Part shown: piece by piece, positions 54,474 through 63,246 of the stretch
Layout of the letters: every line of letters starts with the position of its first letter
How positions within the stretch are numbered: position 1 is the stretch's first letter
NCBI GenBank assembly: GCA_052400685.1
Contig: JBQTGJ010000001.1
Source: CAZHHH01 sp052400685
GTDB lineage: Bacteria > Bacteroidota > Bacteroidia > Bacteroidales > Marinilabiliaceae
Direction: 5' to 3' (one strand)
DNA length: 64,000 nt
Position numbers and translations under genes: made by a program
Notes under the pieces: generated by a model
Databases searched by the model: none
Told to the model about the DNA's origin: nothing
What the model saw: only the letters and a program-made list of their open reading frames with translations

Positions 54474-55244
54474 ATGAATCGTCTAAATAAATTATTGGCC
54501 GCGAAGAAAGATTTGTTATCTATTTATTTTACGGCGGGTTACCCAAAAAAAGAGAGTACTGTGCCTCTTTTGCAATCGTTGCAAAAGGCAGGTGTGGATT
54601 TTGTGGAGGTGGGTATGCCTTATAGTGACCCGCTTGCCGACGGACCCGTTATACAAAACAGCAGTACCATTGCGCTGAAAAATGGTATGAGTCTGAAAGT
54701 GCTTTTTGAACAACTTAAGTCCATTCGGGAAACGGTTTCTATACCCATTATTTTAATGGGCTATATCAATCCGGTGTTGCGTATGGGTATGTCAAATTTT
54801 CTCGCCAAATGTGTGGATGTGGGGGTCGATGGCGTTATATTGCCCGATTTACCTTTTGAACTTTATAACGATCAATATCGAGAAGATTTTGAGAAGGCCG
54901 GTATTAGTAATATTTTTCTGGTAACACCGCAAACTCCTGAAAAGCGTGTCCGTATGCTGGATGAAGGCTCTACCTCTTTTTTATATATGGTTTCCTCGGC
55001 CGCTGTTACAGGCGCCCGCAGTGGCGTTAGTGATAACCAGCTGGCCTATTTTGACCGTATCCGTAGCATGAACCTTAAATCGCCTTGCGTAGTGGGGTTT
55101 GGTATTAGCAATCATGAGACATACACACAGGTGTGTCGTCATGCACATGGTGCCATTATTGGTAGTGCTTTTGTGAAGCTATTGGAGAATAGCCTCGATC
55201 TGGATGCCGATATTCAGCGGTTTATTGCCGGAGTCAGAAACTGA
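54474..55244 (+). CDS. trpA: Tryptophan synthase alpha subunit
   Basis: A 256-residue TIM barrel that cleaves indole-3-glycerol phosphate to indole and passes it to TrpB. The catalytic Glu is in VDFVEVGMPYSDPLADGPVI and the catalytic Asp in GVDGVILPDLPFE. SSAAVTGARSG and VGFGISNHE form the phosphate site. It is the last gene of the operon; no strong terminator was seen immediately downstream. Confidence 0.96.
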   Translation: MNRLNKLLAAKKDLLSIYFTAGYPKKESTVPLLQSLQKAGVDFVEVGMPYSDPLADGPVIQNSSTIALKNGMSLKVLFEQLKSIRETVSIPIILMGYINPVLRMGMSNFLAKCVDVGVDGVILPDLPFELYNDQYREDFEKAGISNIFLVTPQTPEKRVRMLDEGSTSFLYMVSSAAVTGARSGVSDNQLAYFDRIRSMNLKSPCVVGFGISNHETYTQVCRHAHGAIIGSAFVKLLENSLDLDADIQRFIAGVRN

Positions 55245-55401
55245 CAGGCGTGCAGAGAGCATCAAGAATCGATTGTTTGGTTGCCTGTGACACCGCTTAA
55301 TGTTTTTGTGAAAGCAAAAAATTAATACCAGCAAGAAAGTCTTACTTTTTGTTATGCTCGCTTTTTAGTTCAAATTTCTGACGTTATGAAATAGTTTTAA
55401 T

Positions 55402-55552
55402 TAGTGTTTGTTTATAAGGTCAACTTCTGCGTTACGCTTGTCATATCATAAAAACAGTCATTTACGAAAAGTAAACGCCTTGATTTTTATGACTTCGCAA
55501 GCCCTGAATTTGAACTTTATCTTTTAAACACTTAGTTTATGGACAGACTCTA
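55402..55552 (+). repeat. Dispersed intergenic repeat, copy D
   Basis: A complete copy of about 151 bp, closest to copy A. The left end is TAGTGTTTGTTTATAAGG, then GCGTTACGCTTGTCAT, CAGTCATTTACGAAAAGTAA, CTTGATTTTTATGACTTCGC, AACACTTAGTTTATGGACAG. The two copies are about 53 kb apart, yet long blocks are identical. Confidence 0.85.
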
Positions 55553-55594
55553 ATTAATTATGCCATAGGAAAGAATTATCCAATTTTTCGATTA

Positions 55595-55660
55595 TTCTAC
55601 CATACTATCATCAGTCTGTTATTTACGTATGAACATCAGAACGGCGAAAGTATGGTAGAA
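55595..55660. repeat. Twelve-base inverted repeat with long spacer
   Basis: TTCTACCATACT (55595-55606) and its exact complement AGTATGGTAGAA (55649-55660) are separated by 42 bases. It lies beyond the 3' end of the GH43 gene. It could be a large hairpin in the mRNA 3' end or a remnant of a mobile element. Confidence 0.5.
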
Positions 55661-55789
55661 ATCAGGGTGAGAGAAAAAGGACGAAAACAGGTTAGGGGGG
55701 CTGATTTTTAACCTTAATTGACTGCTATTGTTATGCTGTCCTTTTTTATAATGTTGCTGTTACTTTGTTTGAAAGAGATTTTGTGTGAG

Positions 55790-56755
55790 TTATTTGTATT
55801 TTACCGATATTGGTTCAATGGAACCATCGGGGCGGTAGTTGAGGTCGGCATAACGAATACTGCGGAGTGGTGTTACACCCGATGGCTCAACGTCGTGAAA
55901 AAAGAGATACCATTTGCCTTTAACTTCTACAATAGAGTGGTGAGTGGTCCATCCTAAAACGGGGTTTAGAATGACGCCCTGGTATGTAAAGGGACCGTAA
56001 GGGTTATTGCCGATGGCATAACACAACAGGTGGGTGTCGCCGGTTGAATAGGAAAAATAGTATTTTCCCTTGTATTTGTGCATCCATGACGCCTCGAAGA
56101 AACGACGGGTGGCATCGCCCTGTAACAGAGGTTGTCCTTTTTCGTCTACGATTATTAAATCGCGTGGTGCTTCGTCGAATTCGATCATGTCGTCGCGCAT
56201 CTTTACTACTTTGGCGCAGAGTGCCGGCTCGTTATCAGCTGGTAATTCGCCACATTCCTGAGCTTTGTTGTTGCGGTATCGTTGTAGTTGTCCGCCCCAA
56301 ATACCGCCAAAATACATATAATGAGTGCCATCGTCGTCTTTGAACACACAGGGGTCAATAGAGTAGCTGCCTATAATCGGCGCATCAAGTGGTTTGAAAG
56401 GTCCCTGCGGCCTATTGCTCACGGCAACGCCTATACGAAAAATGTCTGTTTTATCTTTAACTGGAAAATAGAGATAATAAGTTCCATTTTTGAAGGCTAC
56501 ATCGGTATCCCACATCTGGCGCCCGGCCCATTTTACCTGCTTGATGTCCAGAGCTACGCCATGGTCGGTAATTTTCCCATCAATGTCGTCCATCGAGATA
56601 ACGTGGTAATCTTTCATATCAAAATGAGAGCCCAAATCGTCTTCTGGTACTTCGGTCTCTATGTCATGTGAGGGATAGATATAAATTTTTCCATCGAAAA
56701 CATGAACGGCCGGATCGGCGATATAAATGTTATTTAATAAGTGTTTACGTATCAT
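55790..56755 (-). CDS. Glycoside hydrolase family 43 (probable cytoplasmic beta-xylosidase/arabinofuranosidase)
   Basis: A 321-residue five-bladed beta-propeller hydrolase. The three family carboxylates are visible: Asp 14 in IADPAV (base), Asp 134 in SIDPCVF (pKa modulator) and Glu 221 in FFEASWM (acid). There is no signal peptide, so it acts in the cytoplasm. With the neighbouring exported xylanase and sugar symporter, it probably cleaves imported xylo- or arabinoxylo-oligosaccharides. It is about 275 bases downstream of the xylanase gene on the same strand, with a decayed repeat copy between them. Confidence 0.88.
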   Translation of the reverse strand: MIRKHLLNNIYIADPAVHVFDGKIYIYPSHDIETEVPEDDLGSHFDMKDYHVISMDDIDGKITDHGVALDIKQVKWAGRQMWDTDVAFKNGTYYLYFPVKDKTDIFRIGVAVSNRPQGPFKPLDAPIIGSYSIDPCVFKDDDGTHYMYFGGIWGGQLQRYRNNKAQECGELPADNEPALCAKVVKMRDDMIEFDEAPRDLIIVDEKGQPLLQGDATRRFFEASWMHKYKGKYYFSYSTGDTHLLCYAIGNNPYGPFTYQGVILNPVLGWTTHHSIVEVKGKWYLFFHDVEPSGVTPLRSIRYADLNYRPDGSIEPISVKYK

Positions 56756-56919
56756 TGTTTTAATTTTTTTGATTCTTAAGAAAGAGATTGTTGTGAAGGA
56801 CGGCTCAATATTAGTCAGCCTGAACCTTTAAATTGCCGTGATCGCAACAATCTCTTTGCTTCCAACTAAACAACTTCTTATAGGGCAGGAATAAAATGTT
56901 TTTATTTATTTCGTTGTGC

Positions 56920-57000
56920 TGCTTTAAAATGGTTATTTACAACCGTAATTTTTCATTTTTTAAGCTTCGCAAGCCTCATAGATGCGCTATTTTATTTGTC
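56920..57000 (+). repeat. Dispersed intergenic repeat, decayed copy I
   Basis: GGTTATTTACAACCGTAATT and TAAGCTTCGCAAGCCTCATAG align with the centre of copies A and D (CATTTACGAAAAGTAAA and TGACTTCGCAAGGCTCG). Ends are not recognisable. Confidence 0.45.
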
Positions 57001-57030
57001 AGTGCCGTTTTAGGGGCGCATTGTATTTAA

Positions 57031-58173
57031 TTATTGTTGCACCTGAGCCATCTCGATAATTTTGCCTACAATGGGTTTGGGCTGGTAATTACGGTCGAAC
57101 AGTAAGGGGTAATCTTTTCGGCCTGGGACAGGCCAATAATTACGCCACGATTGTCCATCTTCAACACCCCACATAGTCACGCGATCCACTTTGTCCTGAT
57201 GTTTTAAAAACAGGGCAAAGAAATCGGCATAGCGTTGGTTAAATTTAGCGGAGATAGAGTCAGGCAGAGAATCGGGATAGGGGTTGTATTCCGATTTTTC
57301 GTCATAATTGAGCGAGATATCGGCGGAGAGGGCTTTGCCCGGCCAGGGTAATACCGACATGTCCAGCTCGGTAATCATAATTTTATCGACAACTTGCGAC
57401 AATTTTACTATGGCAGCTTCCATCTCGGCAACAGTGGGATTATTTAAGTCGATATGTCCCTGCATACCAACGCCATCGATTCGGACGCCTTCCTCCTTCA
57501 ATTTTACTACAAGGTTATAAATGCCATCTGTTTTGGCCGTTTTATATACACTATAATCGTTATAGTAGAGCTCAGCTTCGGGGTCGGCTGCATGTGCAAA
57601 TTCGAAAGCCATACGGATAAATTCCGGCCCGATGATTTTGTACCAGGGGCTTTCGCGCCACTGTCCATTGTCAAGGATCGCCTCGTTTACCACATCCCAG
57701 CCAGCTACGCGACCTTTGTAGCGGGTTACAATGGTTTGGATATGGTTTCGCATGCGTTCTATTAGTACGTCGCGGGTTACTTCCTGTCCGTTTTTATCGG
57801 TGAACATCCATTGTGGCGCTTGCGAATGCCAGACCAGATTATGACCTATGATTTTCATATTATGTTCTTCCCCGAATTTAACAAAAGCATCTGCATCATC
57901 AAAAGTAAAGATGCCTTCTTCGGGTTGAAGAGATTCCATTTTCATGCAATTTTCTGCAACGACGGAATTGAAGTGTTTATTGATGAGCCTAAGTGCCATT
58001 GAGTCTTTGCCTGCAACCTGACTTATGTTGAGCGCTGCGCCGATATAAAATTTGCCGTTGAGGGCATCTTTTAAACTGTTTGGTTCATTTTTGGGTGATT
58101 GCGTACACCCTGCAAACGGCATTATCCCCATTAACAAAAGAATAAAAACTTTATTATAAACTGATTTTTTCAT
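57031..58173 (-). CDS. Endo-1,4-beta-xylanase, family GH10, lipoprotein
   Basis: A 380-residue xylanase starting MKKSVYNKVFILLLMG, with a lipobox (MPFAGC), so it is lipid-anchored in the outer membrane or periplasm. GH10 features in order are NSVVAENCMKMESLQPEEG, GHNLVWHSQAPQW, the acid/base Glu 164 in WDVVNEAI, MQGHIDL and the nucleophile Glu 269 in ITELDMS, then MWGVEDGQSW. The ATG at 58173 is chosen over an in-frame start eight codons earlier. It hydrolyses internal xylan bonds. It follows the transporter gene after about 40 bases, forming an operon with it. Confidence 0.95.
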   Translation of the reverse strand: MKKSVYNKVFILLLMGIMPFAGCTQSPKNEPNSLKDALNGKFYIGAALNISQVAGKDSMALRLINKHFNSVVAENCMKMESLQPEEGIFTFDDADAFVKFGEEHNMKIIGHNLVWHSQAPQWMFTDKNGQEVTRDVLIERMRNHIQTIVTRYKGRVAGWDVVNEAILDNGQWRESPWYKIIGPEFIRMAFEFAHAADPEAELYYNDYSVYKTAKTDGIYNLVVKLKEEGVRIDGVGMQGHIDLNNPTVAEMEAAIVKLSQVVDKIMITELDMSVLPWPGKALSADISLNYDEKSEYNPYPDSLPDSISAKFNQRYADFFALFLKHQDKVDRVTMWGVEDGQSWRNYWPVPGRKDYPLLFDRNYQPKPIVGKIIEMAQVQQ

Positions 58174-58215
58174 AATCGCAATTTTATCAATTAACAAAAT
58201 TAAAATTCCGGTTTC

Positions 58216-59682
58216 TTATTTTTCTCTTCGGGTGTTTAGCTCTTTTTCAAGCATAACCTCTTTTTCTTTGTTTATTTCGTAAAAAAACAGAGCTCCTATT
58301 GCAATAAAGAATGTTACTGCCGGATAGATACTCATGGTTAGCAGGATGCCGTTGATGGTCCCTGCTGATTGCATGGTAAGTTCGGGGCTGTACCCGTACG
58401 ATGATAGAATAAGGGCAACCAAAGCGCCTCCAATACTAAGGCCGGCTTTTAAACCAAATAACATAGCCGAAAAAATAATGGCAGTTGCTCTTCGATTGTT
58501 TTTCCATTCAGAGAAATCGGCAACATCAGCTACCATGGCCCACAATAATGGAATAGTCAAGCCATAGAAGAATCCATGTATTATTTGAGTGATGAATACA
58601 AGACCGATGTTTTCTGGTGCAATAAAGTAAAACATGAGTTGGGCAATGGCTGAAATGGCCAAGGCTACTCCAAAGAGGTCTCTTTTTCCGTATTTATCTG
58701 CTATTGGTTTCGAAAGGGCGATGGCTATAATCATCATGACGATGCCTGAGGCGTTGAACAGACTGAACCCGGATGAGGCTGCGTCTTCGGGCCAATGGAA
58801 GCCGACCAGACCAATGCTGGTAAGAAGGCTGTTGAGACTGTTAATGACGTTATTGAAACCTATGTTGGTCAAAAAGCTGGCAAGTTCATGTTCGCTCAGA
58901 TAATTCTCGAAATAGTAGATGTAGATGCCTCCTTTCATTGACAGGGTGATAAAGACAAAGATGGTTACTGTTAGCATAACAATCCACGGCTTGTTTTTTA
59001 CGAGATCGGTGAGGTCTTGCTTTACGCTGGTTTTTTGTTCTGCTGGCGGAAGAATTCTTTCTTTAGTGGTCAGAAATGTTATGATGAAGAAGATTATCCC
59101 GACTACGGCAAAGATCCCCATAACATTTTCAAATCCAACAGCTTTGTCGCCGTTACCTAATATTAATACCAGCGGCAGCAGAATCACCTGAACGATGAAT
59201 TGAGCGATGGTTACGGCTGTGAACCGATAAGAAGAGATACTGTTTCGTTCGGCCATATTACCTGTCAGTACACCACTAAGCGACGAATAAGGCAGGTTAT
59301 TGGCCGAGTATATCATAACCAGTAGTATGTATGTGATTAGTGCATAGGCAATTTTACCTTGTGGGCTGAAGTCGGGGGTGCTAAAGGCCAACAGGGCGAT
59401 AACACCAAAGGGTATCGAGGTCCATAAAATCCAGGGTCGGAATTTACCCCAGCGTGTGTTGGTGCGGTCTGCAATGATTCCCATTACCGGGTTGAAAAAA
59501 GCGCCAATCATACCGCCCGTAAAGATGATTACCGAAGCTGTGTGAGCTGGTATTTTATATACATCGGTATAAAAATAGGCCAGAAATGTCATAAGGGTCT
59601 GGAATATCAGGTTAGCAGCAAGATCTCCCAAACTATAGCCAATTTTTTCCAGCACGGAAATTTTTTCTGTTGTATTTTTCAT
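58216..59682 (-). CDS. GPH-family sugar:cation symporter (MFS)
   Basis: A 488-residue inner-membrane transporter with about 12 hydrophobic helices. The glycoside-pentoside-hexuronide family marks are the start EKIGYSLGDLAANLIFQT, MGIIADRTNTRWGKFRPWIL after helix 2 and YSANNLPYSSLSGVLTG. It is first in a minus-strand operon with the GH10 xylanase and GH43 genes, so xylosides or xylo-oligosaccharides are the likely cargo, as in XynB/XylP-type carriers. A direct substrate cannot be read from sequence. Confidence 0.92.
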   Translation of the reverse strand: MKNTTEKISVLEKIGYSLGDLAANLIFQTLMTFLAYFYTDVYKIPAHTASVIIFTGGMIGAFFNPVMGIIADRTNTRWGKFRPWILWTSIPFGVIALLAFSTPDFSPQGKIAYALITYILLVMIYSANNLPYSSLSGVLTGNMAERNSISSYRFTAVTIAQFIVQVILLPLVLILGNGDKAVGFENVMGIFAVVGIIFFIITFLTTKERILPPAEQKTSVKQDLTDLVKNKPWIVMLTVTIFVFITLSMKGGIYIYYFENYLSEHELASFLTNIGFNNVINSLNSLLTSIGLVGFHWPEDAASSGFSLFNASGIVMMIIAIALSKPIADKYGKRDLFGVALAISAIAQLMFYFIAPENIGLVFITQIIHGFFYGLTIPLLWAMVADVADFSEWKNNRRATAIIFSAMLFGLKAGLSIGGALVALILSSYGYSPELTMQSAGTINGILLTMSIYPAVTFFIAIGALFFYEINKEKEVMLEKELNTRREK

Positions 59683-60015
59683 TTTTGTTGGTATTGTTTT
59701 TTTAATCTGGTTTCAGTGTAACTTATTATTATGGGTTGGTATTATTCCAAATCTAATAAGGATGATTTGATGTTGGTTCTTTTTTGTTTTTTTTTACTCT
59801 ATAAAAACAGATTTGTCTACTTTTTTAAAAATGATACCTCTTTTTCGGGATCGGGTGGTGTCTTTTGGATGTTTGTAATGGAAGCGCTGTTTAACGATTC
59901 ATGTCAGGTTTTTATCGATTGAAGGTGTCAGCTTAACGAGAGTTTTTGTTCTGAATCGTATTTTCCCCTATTTTCCACCAAAGATTTGATTTGTTGTTGC
60001 GTTATCAGAAATATC
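59683..60015. other. Divergent intergenic region, nothing recognised
   Basis: This spacer lies between the GPH transporter and the secreted protease and is T-rich on the plus strand. A 63-codon ORF inside it (59731-59922) has no recognisable family and unlikely composition. Promoters for both directions must lie here, but no clear consensus stood out. Confidence 0.4.
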
Positions 60016-62523
60016 ATGAAGGATGTAAATAGGGGTTTTAGATGTGTTTTTTTATTTCTTATCGTTTCGGTAACTAATTGTTTGGGCCAGATTTCAACCG
60101 AACAGACACCTGCTAGCTTTGGTTTGTTAAAAGCAGGGACTGAGAGTATAATTCCAGCCCTCTCGTTTGATTCTTTGTCTGTTCCCGATTTGTTAAAAGC
60201 TGATGAACAGGCTGGTATAACTCACCGTATTGGGGTGGTTAAGGATACTGCCATTGACATTATTGCTGCGGGTTCTAATTTTTCTGTAGGGGATGTCGAT
60301 GTTTGGCAGTATAAGGTTACGTGTCCGGATGCATTGTCTATAGGACTGTTTTTCTCTTCTTTTTTGATTCCGGAAGGGGCTTCGTTATTTGTTTATAACG
60401 AAGATCACTCAAAGGTTTTAGGTGCTTTTACCAGCGAAAATCATAAATCCAACGATGTGTTTTCGGTGGGGCTTTTATCGGGAAACCATTTAATTATTGA
60501 GTATAATGAAGATAGTGGTGCTCCTTTTCATGGACAGCTTTATTTAGAAAATATTTCATTGGTGTATCGCGCCATTAGCCAAAGCGATTATGTTGGGATA
60601 AATTGTGATGCCGGCCTCGACTGGCAGGTGGAGAAGCAGGCTGTTTGCCTTATGACATATAACAGTGGTCGTTATAGTTATTACTGTACGGGTGCATTGA
60701 TGAATAATGTGAGGGAAGATAACCTGCCTTATTTTTTAAGTGCCAACCACTGCATTAGTACCGATGATGAAGCACAGTCGCTTGTTGTTTATTTTAATTA
60801 TGAAAACAGCAGCTGTGATGCTGATGATGCTTCAATGGATCAGTCTTTGTCGGGAGCCTCCCTAAGGGCTACGAGTAGCTATACCGATTTTACTTTACTT
60901 GAATTATCGGAGTTGCCTCCCGACGATTACAAACCTTATTATCTTGGGTGGGATGCCCGGTCGGATTCACGATATACATCTACCACCTGTATTCATCATC
61001 CTGAGGGAATGGCTAAAAGTATCGCAATAGATCATGATGCGCCGGAGGTCTACACTTCAAAAATATTGTGGGACGATAATAGCTTCTCTGCTGGAAGCAC
61101 GCATTGGGAGGTTACCTATGATGTAGGTGCTGATGGTGGTGGCTCTTCCGGCTCGCCTTTATTTAATCAGGACAAGCGAGTTATTGGACAGTTGCATGGT
61201 GGTGATGATGTCACATCTTATTTTGGCCGGTTCTCTTTGTCGTGGGATTATGGCAGTTCATCATCGGAGCGGCTGAAAGATTGGCTTGATCCGGATGATA
61301 CGGGAACGCTGGCGTTGGATGGGAGTGATTCTAAGAATCCGCCAAATGCTGCTTTTTCATCGGATGTCGACTTGGCCTGTCTGGAAACACCGGTCTATTT
61401 TACCGATTTGAGTTCCGGTTCTCCTACATCCCGTTTGTGGACGATAACACCCAATACCTTTAGGTTCGAAGAGGGTACAGATGAGTTTTCGGCCAACCCG
61501 GTGGTTTCATTTCTTGCAGATGCTGACTATGACGTTACGTTGTTGGTGGCTAACGATTATGGCGAGGATACGGTTGTGCTAAATGATGCTGTTAAAGCAA
61601 CGGCTGATCTTCCTGTGAATCTGGAGGTGGATGAAGATTCTTTTATTATTTGTGGTTCGGAATTAAATAATTATAGTTTTACTGCTGAAGGGGCTGTTTA
61701 TTATAACTATAGTACCACAGCGCCCGATTATGTCTCTTTGGATGCTTCGTATAATAGGGTGAGTCTTTCGCTGAATGACGAAGGTTCAAATGCGGGTTCA
61801 TTTGATTTTTATCTGGTTGTTGACGGTTCTCATGGTCGTTGTGTTGCTTCTGATAGCGTATTATTGACGTTGTCACAACCTGTAAATGATAATTACACCA
61901 ACCCGGTTTCTTTGGATATTGGCTGGAATGGCTATTTTTCTAATTCGTGTGCTTCTGTCGAAGAATCTGAGAGCTATCCCTCTCAATGGTTAAGTCGTTC
62001 TTATTCTCTAATAAGTGCATCTCCGCTTGAAAATACGGTATGGTTTACTTTTACGGGACCTGAAACAGGTATGGTTTCGATCGTTTTGGAGGGGATAAAT
62101 GGCAGGATGGCTGTCTATTCAGATTTGTATGATTTGATTGGTGAGGAATCTGGTATTTATTTGTCTTCGACACAACGTATTGACAATTTGACGGTTGAAG
62201 CCGGTGAAACTTATTGGCTACAGATAGATGGCATTGATGGAGCAGAAGGTGATTTTTCTATCTCTTTGTATTCCGATTTTACTAATGTATATCCAAATCC
62301 GTCAACCGGCCTGTTTCATGTTTTGATTGGAAATGCCGAAAACGGAGCACTCACGACATCGCTTTATTCGATGGATGGAAAGCGTATCGTGAATAGCGAT
62401 TATTCAGTTTCTGCTGCGGCAAACGTTTTGGACCTGAATTTATCCGGTTTACCCGCCGGTATTTATTTGTTAAAAATGGAAATAGGTGGGGTGGTTTATG
62501 TAAAAAAACTTGTGAGAAAGTAG
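60016..62523 (+). CDS. Secreted trypsin-like serine protease (lysyl-endopeptidase type) with PKD and T9SS type A sorting domains
   Basis: An 835-residue exported protein. The signal peptide is about 1-25 (ending NCLGQ). A propeptide of about 170 residues precedes a chymotrypsin-fold domain with the catalytic triad visible as His in FLSANHCIS, Asp in SYTDFTLLEL and Ser in GGGSSGSPLF. A PKD-like domain (ACLETPVYFTDLSSGSPTSR) and two beta-sandwich segments follow. The last 80 residues are a type A sorting domain (NVYPNPSTGLFHV, LPAGIYLLKMEIGG, VKKLVRK). The T9SS would secrete it. Lys specificity is suggested by similarity to lysyl endopeptidase, not shown. Confidence 0.88.
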   Translation: MKDVNRGFRCVFLFLIVSVTNCLGQISTEQTPASFGLLKAGTESIIPALSFDSLSVPDLLKADEQAGITHRIGVVKDTAIDIIAAGSNFSVGDVDVWQYKVTCPDALSIGLFFSSFLIPEGASLFVYNEDHSKVLGAFTSENHKSNDVFSVGLLSGNHLIIEYNEDSGAPFHGQLYLENISLVYRAISQSDYVGINCDAGLDWQVEKQAVCLMTYNSGRYSYYCTGALMNNVREDNLPYFLSANHCISTDDEAQSLVVYFNYENSSCDADDASMDQSLSGASLRATSSYTDFTLLELSELPPDDYKPYYLGWDARSDSRYTSTTCIHHPEGMAKSIAIDHDAPEVYTSKILWDDNSFSAGSTHWEVTYDVGADGGGSSGSPLFNQDKRVIGQLHGGDDVTSYFGRFSLSWDYGSSSSERLKDWLDPDDTGTLALDGSDSKNPPNAAFSSDVDLACLETPVYFTDLSSGSPTSRLWTITPNTFRFEEGTDEFSANPVVSFLADADYDVTLLVANDYGEDTVVLNDAVKATADLPVNLEVDEDSFIICGSELNNYSFTAEGAVYYNYSTTAPDYVSLDASYNRVSLSLNDEGSNAGSFDFYLVVDGSHGRCVASDSVLLTLSQPVNDNYTNPVSLDIGWNGYFSNSCASVEESESYPSQWLSRSYSLISASPLENTVWFTFTGPETGMVSIVLEGINGRMAVYSDLYDLIGEESGIYLSSTQRIDNLTVEAGETYWLQIDGIDGAEGDFSISLYSDFTNVYPNPSTGLFHVLIGNAENGALTTSLYSMDGKRIVNSDYSVSAAANVLDLNLSGLPAGIYLLKMEIGGVVYVKKLVRK

Positions 62524-62551
62524 TTTTTAAGAACTGTTTCACAAGTTTTTT
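62503..62551 (+). terminator. Terminator after the secreted protease gene
   Basis: AAAAAACTTGTGA (62503-62515, inside the last codons) pairs perfectly over 13 bp with TCACAAGTTTTTT (62539-62551), which ends in six Ts. The loop of 23 bases is long but the stem is strong. Confidence 0.75.
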
Positions 62552-62562
62552 AGTGATTGTGT

Positions 62563-62594
62563 AAAATCCGATGAATGGTTTTATCGGATTTTTA
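62563..62594. terminator. Second terminator between protease and hisIE genes
   Basis: AAAATCCGAT (62563-62572) pairs with ATCGGATTTT (62583-62592), followed by TTTAT on the plus strand, with A-runs giving T-runs on the minus strand. It can therefore serve hisIE as well. Confidence 0.75.
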
Positions 62595-63191
62595 TTTGTG
62601 ACGTTTTTTTAATTCGAGCGCCAAATCTTCAATTCTTAATCCTTTGTGTGTGAGCAGAACAATGAGGTGATACAGTAAGTCTGCGCCTTCGTATACGAAG
62701 TTTTCATCGTCGTTAGCCATGGCACCAACAATGGTTTCTACGGCTTCTTCCCCCACTTTTTGGGCGATTCTTCGAATTCCTTTTTCAAACAGCGATGTGG
62801 TGTACGAACCTTCAGGCATTTCTACTTTACGTTGGTCTATGAAATCCTGTAACTCTTTGAGAAACATGACAGGTTCTGCTTTGTTGGTCTCAGCCCAGCA
62901 AGTGTCGGCTCCGGTATGACAGGTTGGCCCGGCAGGATTACATTTAATTAACAGGGTGTCGTCGTCGCAGTCGGAAGAGATGCTTACTACGTGCAAAAAG
63001 TTGCCTGATTCTTCACCTTTGGTCCATAGTTTTTGTCGTGAGCGACTGAAGAAGGTAACTTTGCCTTCTTTTTGAGTTTTGTCCAGCGCTTCGCGATTCA
63101 TATAGCCCAGCATAAGAACTTTGTTGGTTGTATTATCCTGTATGACGGCCGGAACTAATCCGTCAGATGATTTTGAAAAGTCTATGTTCAT
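62592..63191 (-). CDS. hisIE: Bifunctional phosphoribosyl-AMP cyclohydrolase / phosphoribosyl-ATP pyrophosphatase
   Basis: A 199-residue fusion covering two early steps of histidine synthesis. The HisI part (about 1-105) shows VLMLGYMNREAL, FFSRSRQKLWTKGEESGN and the metal-binding DCDDDTLLIKC and GPTCHTG motifs. The HisE part (about 110-199) shows GSYTTSLFEKGIRRIAQKVGEEAVE. The joined form is the usual Bacteroidota arrangement. It follows hisF by about 55 bases on the minus strand and appears to be the last gene of a his operon continuing to the right. Confidence 0.96.
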   Translation of the reverse strand: MNIDFSKSSDGLVPAVIQDNTTNKVLMLGYMNREALDKTQKEGKVTFFSRSRQKLWTKGEESGNFLHVVSISSDCDDDTLLIKCNPAGPTCHTGADTCWAETNKAEPVMFLKELQDFIDQRKVEMPEGSYTTSLFEKGIRRIAQKVGEEAVETIVGAMANDDENFVYEGADLLYHLIVLLTHKGLRIEDLALELKKRHK

Positions 63192-63246
63192 GTTTTCTAA
63201 ATTTGAGAAACAACCGGTGTGTAAATGGGGTGTTTCAGTTGATTAT

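Larger units (their letters stand above)
55245..55789. other. Convergent intergenic region with repeat copy D and an inverted repeat
   Basis: This 545-base gap between trpA and the GH43 gene contains the dispersed repeat at 55402-55552 and a separate inverted repeat at 55595-55660. No gene was supported. Confidence 0.6.

Noticed and set aside
55718..55957. 79-codon plus-strand ORF overlapping the 3' end of the GH43 gene
   Set aside because: Most of it is antisense to the well-supported GH43 gene and it matches nothing recognisable.
59731..59922. 63-codon ORF in the gap before the secreted protease
   Set aside because: No family resemblance, odd composition (long Phe/Leu runs from T-rich DNA) and no promoter or ribosome-binding context.
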